A DNA stretch of 58,859 nucleotides, taken from positions 1 through 58,859 of the forward strand of contig JAZQGY010000037.1 in NCBI GenBank assembly GCA_045540295.1, written 5' to 3'. The position numbers and the translations under genes are program-made. Below are positions 52,798 to 58,859 of this stretch, one piece after another (within the stretch, counting starts at the first letter, position 1; each line of letters opens with the position of its first letter). The notes beneath the pieces were generated by a model. The model was given only the letters and a program-made list of their open reading frames with translations. It did no database searches and had not been told where the DNA came from. The stretch comes from SIG452 sp045540295 (GTDB lineage Bacteria; Bacillota; Clostridia; UMGS1840).

Positions 52798-53688
52798 TTA
52801 GTCTTTGACCGGAATTCCCGCATCAATCATTGCCTGCTTTAATTTGATAAGATTTGCTTCTTCCATTTCATATAGAGGCATTCTTAAGGTTCCCACATTC
52901 ATACCCATCAGATTGAGGGCAGTTTTTACGGGAATAGGATTCACTTCAATAAACAAGCAATCCACCAATTCTAAGTATTTTAACTGCAATTCTTTCGCAG
53001 TTTTCACATCACCACGGAGGTAACTTGCGCAAAGCTCGTGAGTTTCTTTGGGTGCCACGTTGGCAAGCACGGAAATCACACCTTTGCCTCCTAAAGACAT
53101 TACAGGTACAATCATATCATCATTACCGGAATAAATGTCTAATTCAGGTACTTTTGCCGCTACCTGAGCAGTGTAGGAAATATTGCCGCTTGCCTCTTTG
53201 ATGCCCACAATGTTTTTATGTTTTGCCAACACCTTCAACGTAGAAACGGGAATATTCATACCGGTTCTGCCGGGAACATTATATAAGATAATCGGAATGT
53301 TTACAGAGTCTGCAACTGCTTCGTAGTGCTTAATCAAGCCCAAACGGGAAGTCTTGTTGTAGTAAGGAGTTACAATCAAAAGTCCGTCTACACCAAGTTT
53401 TTCAGCCGCCTGAGACAGTTTGATACAATGCTTGGTATCGTTAGAACCGGTCCCTGCAATCACAGGGATTCTCTTATTGATAACCTTTACTGCATGCTCA
53501 ATCACAGACAGATGTTCTTCATCGGGCATGGTGGAAGCTTCCCCGGTGGTACCGCAGATAATAATGGAATCAGTCTTATTGGCCACGTGGAATTCCAGAA
53601 GCTCAGTCAGTTTTTCAAAATCAACACCGTTTTCATGGAAGGGGGTTACAATTGCAACACCGCTACCTGTAAAAATGGGGTTTGCCAT
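52798..53688 (-). CDS. dapA: 4-hydroxy-tetrahydrodipicolinate synthase
   Basis: The 296-residue TIM-barrel has ICGTTGEASTM, ILYNVPGRTG with the catalytic tyrosine and GIKEASGN with the Schiff-base lysine near 161. It condenses pyruvate with aspartate semialdehyde. It starts 50 bases after asd. Confidence 0.96.
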   Translation of the reverse strand: MANPIFTGSGVAIVTPFHENGVDFEKLTELLEFHVANKTDSIIICGTTGEASTMPDEEHLSVIEHAVKVINKRIPVIAGTGSNDTKHCIKLSQAAEKLGVDGLLIVTPYYNKTSRLGLIKHYEAVADSVNIPIILYNVPGRTGMNIPVSTLKVLAKHKNIVGIKEASGNISYTAQVAAKVPELDIYSGNDDMIVPVMSLGGKGVISVLANVAPKETHELCASYLRGDVKTAKELQLKYLELVDCLFIEVNPIPVKTALNLMGMNVGTLRMPLYEMEEANLIKLKQAMIDAGIPVKD

Positions 53689-53738
53689 ACTCTCATATCC
53701 TTTCCTTTGTAAGAGTGTTTTATCTTAAAATGGGTTAT

Positions 53739-54815
53739 TTAAATATAGTTTTCAGCACAAAGAAGTTCTGCTAAAAGCACTGCACCGCCTGCTGCACCAC
53801 GAAGAGTATTGTGAGACATACAAACAAATTTGATGTCAAAGATACTGTCGGGACGGAGTCTGCCGATGGAAACTGCCATACCGTTTTCCAAGTTTCTTTC
53901 GGACTTAATCTGAGGACGGTTATCTTCGGTGAAATAGTGGAGGAACTGCTTGGGTGCAGAAGGTAATTCCAGCTCTTGTGCTCTGCCCCTGTAAGTTTCC
54001 CAACGTTTAATAATTTCTTCCATAGCAATCTTTTTATCGAAGGAAGCATATACTGCTGCGGTGTGTCCGTCAGAAACAGGAACACGAATGCACTGTGCAG
54101 TAAATAAAGGAGCGGAAGCGGGCTTAATTTCTCCGTTTTCAATAGTTCCCCAAATTTTCAAGGGTTCCTTTTCGGATTTTTCTTCTTCACCGCCAATATA
54201 AGGGATTACGTTATCCACCATTTCAGGCCAGGTTTCAAAAGTTTTGCCTGCACCGGAAATTGCCTGGTAGGTACAACATAACACTTTGGTTACTCCTAAA
54301 TCCATCAAAGGATGAATCGCGGGCACATAGCTCTGCAGAGAACAGTTGGATTTTACGGCAACAAAACCCCGTTTCGTACCCAAACGTTTTCTCTGGTCAT
54401 CAATTACTTTGATATGATCTGCGTTGATTTCCGGAATCACCATGGGCACATCGGGAGTAAAACGGTGTGCAGAGTTATTGGAAACAACAGGACATTCTTT
54501 TTTTGCATAAGCTTCTTCTAATTTTTTGATTTCGTCTTTGGGCATATCTACTGCGCAAAAAACAAAATCAACCTGAGATACGATTTCATCAATATCACCG
54601 GTAGCATCATAGATGACCATATCTTTCATCGATGCAGGCATGGGAGTGGGCATTGCCCAACGGTTTCCAACGGCTTCTTCATAAGTTTTGCCTTTGGAAC
54701 GGGCGGATGCTGCCAATGCGGTTACACGAAACCAAGGATGGTTTTCCAAAAGAATTGCAAATCTTTGACCAACCATACCGGTTGCGCCTACAATCCCTAC
54801 GTTATACTGTTTCAT
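53739..54815 (-). CDS. asd: Aspartate-semialdehyde dehydrogenase
   Basis: The 358-residue enzyme has NVGIVGATGMVGQRFAILLE (NADP site), the nucleophilic cysteine in KSNCSLQSYVPAIHPL and the substrate region RVPVSDGHTA. The length and motif forms are those of the archaeal/fungal-type ASADH. It makes aspartate semialdehyde for the lysine, threonine and methionine pathways and is first in the operon; a TTGACA-17-TAATAT promoter precedes it. No lysine riboswitch was recognised. Confidence 0.94.
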   Translation of the reverse strand: MKQYNVGIVGATGMVGQRFAILLENHPWFRVTALAASARSKGKTYEEAVGNRWAMPTPMPASMKDMVIYDATGDIDEIVSQVDFVFCAVDMPKDEIKKLEEAYAKKECPVVSNNSAHRFTPDVPMVIPEINADHIKVIDDQRKRLGTKRGFVAVKSNCSLQSYVPAIHPLMDLGVTKVLCCTYQAISGAGKTFETWPEMVDNVIPYIGGEEEKSEKEPLKIWGTIENGEIKPASAPLFTAQCIRVPVSDGHTAAVYASFDKKIAMEEIIKRWETYRGRAQELELPSAPKQFLHYFTEDNRPQIKSERNLENGMAVSIGRLRPDSIFDIKFVCMSHNTLRGAAGGAVLLAELLCAENYI

Positions 54816-55156
54816 AGTTGTCTGTCTCCTTTATGTATCACTGCGGGATTTTGCAAAAAACTCCGCTTAAAATCTTTTATAGGTATACATTTCTATACAT
54901 AATATATATTAGCACATTCCATTAGAAATGTCAAACATATTTTGATTTTTTTCTAAAAGTATTTCGTACAAAACCCAAACAAAAAAGCATCATCAGATAC
55001 CTTGTTATGAATCGTATAACGAAAACGGGAGGAGCAAAGCTCCTCCCTTACAATTTACCTTTTTGAGAATTGTTTTTCACAGCAAACCGAAAGCTCTATA
55101 ATAGTGTGCTGAAATCTTCACAGCCTCACCAATCGGCAAGATTTTTCGACATGAAT
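54816..55156. other. Intergenic region with no gene
   Basis: These 341 bases hold the asd promoter and, at 55027-55047, a perfect 9-bp hairpin (GGGAGGAGC AAA GCTCCTCCC) that may end the metY transcript. Nothing else was recognised. Confidence 0.6.
54906..54934 (-). promoter_or_regulatory. Promoter for asd operon
   Basis: On the minus strand TTGACA (54934-54929), 17 bases, TAATAT (54911-54906). Confidence 0.65.
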
Positions 55157-56434
55157 CTAAATCTGCGCCAGAGCTTGCTTAATATCGTCTAAAATATCAT
55201 TCACATTTTCCAAGCCAACGGAGAATCGCACCATACCGGCGTCAATTCCTGCAGCAACCAACTGTTCATCAGTTAACTGGCGGTGAGTTTCAGATGCAGG
55301 ATGAAGCACACAGGTACGAATATCTGCAACATGCACTTCATTAGAAGCCAGTTTTAAAGAATCCATAAACTTCATAGCGGTCTGTCTGCCACCTTTGATG
55401 ACAAAGGAAATAACGCCACTGCAGCCGGATAAGTATTTTTTACCCAATTCGTAGCCTGCATCCCCTTCCAGACCGGGATAGGTGATGCTTTCAATTTTAT
55501 CAGAATCTTTTAAGAAATTCGCAACAATCATAGCGTTTTCGCAATACTGTTTCATACGGATTGCCAAAGTTTCCAAGCCCATATTCAAAAGGAATGCAGA
55601 ATGAGCAGCCGGATATACGCCAAAATCTCTCATCAGCTGCATTCTTGCTTTGATGATATAGGCAGCTTTTCCGTAGGTTTCGGTATAGGAAATGCCGTGA
55701 TAGGTGATATCGGGTTCTACCAGTTCGGGGAAGTTGCCGTTGGTCCAGTCAAACTTACCGCTATCCACAATCACACCGCCAACCTGAACAGCATGGCCGT
55801 CCATATATTTGGAGGTGGAATGAATCACAATGTCCGCACCAAACTCAAAGGGACGGCACAAAACGGGAGTTGCAAAGGTATTGTCTACAATCAAGGGAAC
55901 CCCATGTTTATGGGCAATGTTTGCAAAACGTTCAATATCTAAAACAGTTAAAGCAGGATTTGCGATGGTTTCGCCAAATACTGCTTTGGTATTCGGCTTA
56001 AATAATTTTTCAATTTCTTCGTCAGTTGCACCTTTGGGAATGAAAATACATTCAACACCCAGTTTTTTTAAGGTATAGGAAAACAGATTTACGGTACCGC
56101 CATAAATTTCGGTGGTACTTAAAAAGCTGTCCCCTGCCTGACAGATATTTAATAAGGATAATAACGTTGCCGCCTGACCGGAGGAGGTACACATTGCACC
56201 CACGCCACCTTCCATTTCGGCGATTTTATTTTCCACCGCCATCACAGTGGGGTTTGCAAAACGGGAATAAATCAAAGATTTGGTAGGCTCATCAAATACA
56301 GATGCTACCTCTTCGGTGGAATCATACACATAAGTGGTACTCTGCACAATGGGAACCACACGAGGTTCTGTGTTTTTTGGGGAATATCCCGAATGCAGAC
56401 ATTTGGTTTCAATGTTCATGTTTTTTGTTTCCAT
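55157..56434 (-). CDS. metY: O-acetylhomoserine sulfhydrylase family PLP enzyme
   Basis: The 425 residues match the Cys/Met metabolism PLP family: KCLHSGYSPKNTEPRVVPIVQSTTY-type start, SRFANPTV, an SSGQAATLLSLL segment, DNTFATPVLCRPFEFGADIVIHS and the Schiff-base lysine in STSKYMDGHAVQVGG. The length and DGH motif are of the OAH sulfhydrylase (MetY) type, which makes homocysteine from O-acetylhomoserine. It lies only 5 bases after eutP, so it belongs to the eutS-eutP transcript. No SAM riboswitch was seen in the leader. Confidence 0.9.
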   Translation of the reverse strand: METKNMNIETKCLHSGYSPKNTEPRVVPIVQSTTYVYDSTEEVASVFDEPTKSLIYSRFANPTVMAVENKIAEMEGGVGAMCTSSGQAATLLSLLNICQAGDSFLSTTEIYGGTVNLFSYTLKKLGVECIFIPKGATDEEIEKLFKPNTKAVFGETIANPALTVLDIERFANIAHKHGVPLIVDNTFATPVLCRPFEFGADIVIHSTSKYMDGHAVQVGGVIVDSGKFDWTNGNFPELVEPDITYHGISYTETYGKAAYIIKARMQLMRDFGVYPAAHSAFLLNMGLETLAIRMKQYCENAMIVANFLKDSDKIESITYPGLEGDAGYELGKKYLSGCSGVISFVIKGGRQTAMKFMDSLKLASNEVHVADIRTCVLHPASETHRQLTDEQLVAAGIDAGMVRFSVGLENVNDILDDIKQALAQI

Positions 56435-56439
56435 TGTAT

Positions 56440-56892
56440 TTAAATCCTTTCCGGTATTTTTTTAGTATCTTGGGATAAATAATCAAGCAGTTCGCTGATG
56501 CCATCGCCCGTATAGGAGCTTAACGGGAAAATCTTTTCGCAACCTGCCAGACGAAGCCAATTTTCCGCCTGCGCCACATTAGCATTTTCGTGGTCACATT
56601 TGGTGATGATACCAATAACTTCACGGTTTGCCGATGCGGTAACGCAAGGGGGATACAAAGAATATGGCTCTGTGGCACTGAGAAGCAAACCAACCACATC
56701 CGCCTCATAGGTATAGAGTGCCAAAGCACGTCCTAACCCTTTGGTCTGGGCATATTCTCCGGGCGTGTCGATAATCACATCGTGATAATTAACATATTGC
56801 GTTTTGTGGTAATGAAGATTCTCGCCACGAAGGGCCTGGGTTAAAGTGGTTTTTCCGCTTTCGCTTCTGCCCACCAGAATCATTTTTCTCAT
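56440..56892 (-). CDS. eutP: EutP/PduV family small GTPase
   Basis: The 150-residue protein has P-loop GRSESGKTTL, the DTPGEYAQTKGLGRAL switch II region and the ITKCDHENAN (NKxD-like) base motif. EutP/PduV proteins go with bacterial microcompartments. It lies between eutS and metY in a three-gene operon, without any enzyme of ethanolamine or propanediol use. Confidence 0.9.
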   Translation of the reverse strand: MRKMILVGRSESGKTTLTQALRGENLHYHKTQYVNYHDVIIDTPGEYAQTKGLGRALALYTYEADVVGLLLSATEPYSLYPPCVTASANREVIGIITKCDHENANVAQAENWLRLAGCEKIFPLSSYTGDGISELLDYLSQDTKKIPERI

Positions 56893-56906
56893 AGCAGGAT
56901 TCCTCT

Positions 56907-57284
56907 TTAAGTTTTGGTGATTTCACAAACCACACAGCCTAAGTGTTTTTGGCAATAATCTGCAATGGCTCTTAAGGAAGATTCCACATCAGCCACTCTG
57001 CCGGTTACAATCAGAGTGCCGGAAAAACGGTCCACAAAGCCTAATTCCACATTTGAAGTTTTGGTGGCAATATCCCCTGCAATAATGGCAATTTCTGCCG
57101 GACAGATGGTTAAAATACCAATGGCAGAACGGGAATAATCCACCGCCGGATTCAAGCCCAGTTTCTGGTAAATCACCGGGTCCGGATTGGCAATAATATG
57201 TGCTAATGTAATCTGTTTTCCGGGAACAGTTTCCTGCACAATTCTCAGCTTTTCTTCAGAAGAAAGAACTTGTTTAAAATCCAT
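56907..57284 (-). CDS. eutS: EutS-type bacterial microcompartment shell protein
   Basis: The start at 57284 has AAGGAG upstream. The 125-residue BMC-domain protein matches EutS: RIVQETVPGKQITLAHIIANPDP, AIGILTICPAEIAIIAGDIATK and GFVDRFSGTLIVTGRVADVESSL. It is the only shell gene here; no other BMC shell or signature enzyme was seen within the window. It opens the eutS-eutP-metY operon behind a TTGTAA-17-TATACT promoter. Confidence 0.92.
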   Translation of the reverse strand: MDFKQVLSSEEKLRIVQETVPGKQITLAHIIANPDPVIYQKLGLNPAVDYSRSAIGILTICPAEIAIIAGDIATKTSNVELGFVDRFSGTLIVTGRVADVESSLRAIADYCQKHLGCVVCEITKT

Positions 57285-57351
57285 AATGTCTTCGCTCCTT
57301 AACCTTTTCGTCGGTTTCACGATTGGTCATATCTTTTGAATATACCTAGTC

Positions 57352-57380
57352 AGTATAGCACATTTTTTTATAAATTACAA
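57352..57380 (-). promoter_or_regulatory. Promoter for eutS-eutP-metY
   Basis: On the minus strand TTGTAA (57380-57375), 17 bases, TATACT (57357-57352) with TGC before it. Confidence 0.7.
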
Positions 57381-57421
57381 TAGTTTTTCGGGAATTTATC
57401 CGATTTTCTTACAAAAAGCCC

Positions 57422-57450
57422 TTGACACAGTTTTATCGCCTTGGTAAAAT
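57422..57450 (+). promoter_or_regulatory. Promoter for nicotinamidase-nadE
   Basis: TTGACA (57422-57427), 17 bases, TAAAAT (57445-57450). Confidence 0.75.
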
Positions 57451-57522
57451 AAAGAAAAACAGGATACTTCTTTTCCAATTCGCCCATACTCTTAAGGGAA
57501 AACGGGAAGAAAGGATAAGCAT

Positions 57523-58047
57523 ATGAAAAAATTGTTAATCGTTGTGGATATGCAAAAGGATTTTGTGGACGGTGCTTTGGGAACTGCGGAGGCAGTCGCC
57601 ATTGTGGACAAGGTTTGCGAAAAAATCCGCACCTTCGATGGTGATATCATTGTCACCTATGATACCCACGGAGAAACCTATATGAATACCAAAGAAGGAA
57701 AGCATTTACCTGTGCCCCACTGCATCAAGGGGACTCCCGGCTGGGAGCTGAATCCAAAGGTGCAGAAAGCTTTGAAAGATAAAACATACCATATCCTCGA
57801 AAAACCTACTTTTGGCTCGGTGGAACTTCCCGAATATATCAAAGAACAGTATAATCCTGCAGAGTTGGATATTGAATTAATCGGGCTTTGTACCGATATC
57901 TGCGTGGTATCCAATGCCCTGCTGTTAAAAGCAAACTTTCCTGAAACGGATATCTCGGTGGACGCATCCTGCTGTGCAGGAGTAACTCCCCAAAACCATA
58001 ACGCAGCATTAGAAACTATGAAAATGTGTCAGATTACAGTAAAATAA
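57523..58047 (+). CDS. Cysteine hydrolase, nicotinamidase-like
   Basis: The 174-residue isochorismatase-fold protein has the catalytic Asp in VVDMQKDFV, a lysine in ILEKPTFGS and the nucleophilic cysteine in GLCTDICVVSN. Metal-ligand-type His and Asp lie in TYDTHGETY. Placement directly before nadE supports nicotinamide deamidation for NAD salvage; the family also hydrolyses other amides, so the substrate is inferred. Confidence 0.85.
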   Translation: MKKLLIVVDMQKDFVDGALGTAEAVAIVDKVCEKIRTFDGDIIVTYDTHGETYMNTKEGKHLPVPHCIKGTPGWELNPKVQKALKDKTYHILEKPTFGSVELPEYIKEQYNPAELDIELIGLCTDICVVSNALLLKANFPETDISVDASCCAGVTPQNHNAALETMKMCQITVK

Positions 58048-58062
58048 AGGCGGTAATAATCT

Positions 58063-58803
58063 ATGTTTGATTCTTTTGCGATTAAAAAAGTAACCGAAGA
58101 CTGTGTCCGTTGGATTCAGGATTTCTTTTTAAAAAACGGACCTGACTGCAATGCAGTAGTTGGCATTTCCGGCGGCAAGGACTCGTCCATTGCGGCAGCA
58201 CTTTGCGTAAAAGCATTGGGCAAAGACAGAGTCATTGGTGTGCTGATGCCTCAGGGAGAACAACACGATATTGATATGGCGTATCTTCTGGTGAATCACT
58301 TGGGAATTCGCCATTATGAAATCAACGTGAAGGATGCCGTTGACGGGGTGTTATTAAGCTTTCCAAAGGACTTGTCCCCCACTCCTCAGACAGTGCAGAA
58401 TATTCCTCCCAGAATCCGTATGACCACTTTATATGCGGTGTCTCAGAGTGTGAACGGCAGAGTGTGCAATACCTGCAATTTGTCGGAAGACTGGGTTGGT
58501 TATTCCACCCGCTACGGTGATTCCGTGGGCGATTTTTCTCCCCTTTCTCACTTAACGGTTACTGAATTAAAGCAAATCGGTCATTATATCGGTTTACCCA
58601 AAGAACTGGTAGAAAAAACACCCATTGACGGACTTTGCGGAAAAACAGATGAAGAAAACTTAGGCTTCACTTACGCTGAATTAGACCGTTATATCCGTAC
58701 CGGTGAAATCGAGAACCTCGAAACCAAGGCGTTAATTGATAAAAAGCATCAATTGAATCTGTTTAAATTAGAGCTGATGCCTTCCTTTAAACCCAACTTC
58801 TAA
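58063..58803 (+). CDS. nadE: NH3-dependent NAD(+) synthetase
   Basis: The 246-residue enzyme has the ATP-pyrophosphatase P-loop GISGGKDSSIAAAL, NTCNLSEDWVGYSTRYGDSVGDFSPL-type substrate loop and the terminal VEKTPIDGLCGKTDEENLGF. It lacks a glutaminase domain and so uses ammonia. It follows the nicotinamidase-like gene by 15 bases; together they form a two-gene NAD salvage unit. Confidence 0.96.
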   Translation: MFDSFAIKKVTEDCVRWIQDFFLKNGPDCNAVVGISGGKDSSIAAALCVKALGKDRVIGVLMPQGEQHDIDMAYLLVNHLGIRHYEINVKDAVDGVLLSFPKDLSPTPQTVQNIPPRIRMTTLYAVSQSVNGRVCNTCNLSEDWVGYSTRYGDSVGDFSPLSHLTVTELKQIGHYIGLPKELVEKTPIDGLCGKTDEENLGFTYAELDRYIRTGEIENLETKALIDKKHQLNLFKLELMPSFKPNF

Positions 58804-58859
58804 AAAAGCACAAAAAAGGTTGAATCCAATTGGATTCAACCTTTTTTGTGCTTTTTTAG
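58800..58859. terminator. Perfect 60-bp palindromic terminator at window edge
   Basis: Every base from 58800 to 58859 pairs with its mirror around the centre 58829/58830. Each half carries an A6/T6 run twice. The stop codon of nadE (58801-58803) is inside it. It may extend beyond the window. Confidence 0.9.

Noticed and set aside
54816..54905. A lysine riboswitch before asd
   Set aside because: Under 100 bases lie between promoter and start, too short for an L-box, and no L-box motifs were seen.
57285..57345. A SAM riboswitch controlling metY
   Set aside because: The leader before eutS is only about 60 bases and lacks S-box sequences; metY itself has a 5-base gap to eutP.

Overview
The window reads as chromosomal DNA of an endospore-forming, low-GC Firmicute of class Clostridia. 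Evidence: spoVS, an uninterrupted sigK, a PdaA-type spore-cortex deacetylase and a SleB-type hydrolase; a long-type SRP RNA in front of dnaX; a T-box leader; strong AGGAGG ribosome sites before most genes; SLH and BspA-type surface proteins. No phage, transposase, CRISPR or rRNA genes were seen. The left edge cuts a GGGtGRT gene and the right edge lies inside a palindromic terminator behind nadE.

Layout. 1-1.5 kb: NifU-like scaffold plus GGGtGRT protein (minus). 1.7-2.7 kb: spoVS and a VanW lipoprotein (plus). 2.7-11.8 kb (minus): a C_GCAxxG gene with a membrane protein; then SRP RNA-dnaX-ebfC-recR-dnaD-dnaC, a replication/repair cluster; then an SLH surface protein. 12-15.1 kb (plus): a His-less HPr-like protein, an orphan solute-binding lipoprotein, frr and a SulP transporter lacking STAS. 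15.2-17 kb (minus): an esterase-like hydrolase and a SleB-type hydrolase. 17.1-18 kb: an Mrp/NBP35 ATPase. 18-28.3 kb (minus): a long likely operon prsA-AI-2E transporter-queG-pcrA-rqcH-comM-decarboxylase-small zinc ribbon. 28.5 kb: pdaA. 29.4-35 kb (minus): a 1450-residue BspA-like protein behind a methionine gamma-lyase family gene. 35.2-38.8 kb (plus): tig-clpP-clpX, a protein-quality module whose trigger factor has a histone-H1-like tail. 38.9-40.4 kb: tRNA-Leu, an odd duplicated element and an acyltransferase. 40.5-41.9 kb (minus): sigK and sfsA. 42-43.6 kb: T-box, short leader ORF and orphan trpB. 43.6-47.2 kb (minus): two zinc-ribbon membrane proteins, a hemolysin III protein and an HTH membrane regulator. 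47.2-49.7 kb (minus): rpsF-ssb-rpsR, smpB, tmRNA and a second odd element. 49.7-54.9 kb (minus): asd-dapA-dapB-ACT (lysine pathway) followed by a secreted M30-type peptidase. 55-57.4 kb (minus): eutS-eutP-metY. 57.4 kb to the end (plus): nicotinamidase-like hydrolase and nadE (NAD salvage).

The most unusual signal is a pair of ~200-bp units placed directly after two different structured-RNA genes, tRNA-Leu (38957-39213) and tmRNA (47272-47535). In each, the 3' end of the RNA gene (from the T-loop onward, with CCA and terminator) is duplicated, and the 140- or 149-bp segment between the copies holds, in the same order, an inverted copy of that host's own T-arm, a shared AGAGGGCA box, a terminator-like hairpin, a 36-nt core 34/36 identical between the two loci, and a short hairpin. 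Host-specific ends around a common core suggest a small mobile or RNA-derived element that targets tRNA-like 3' ends.
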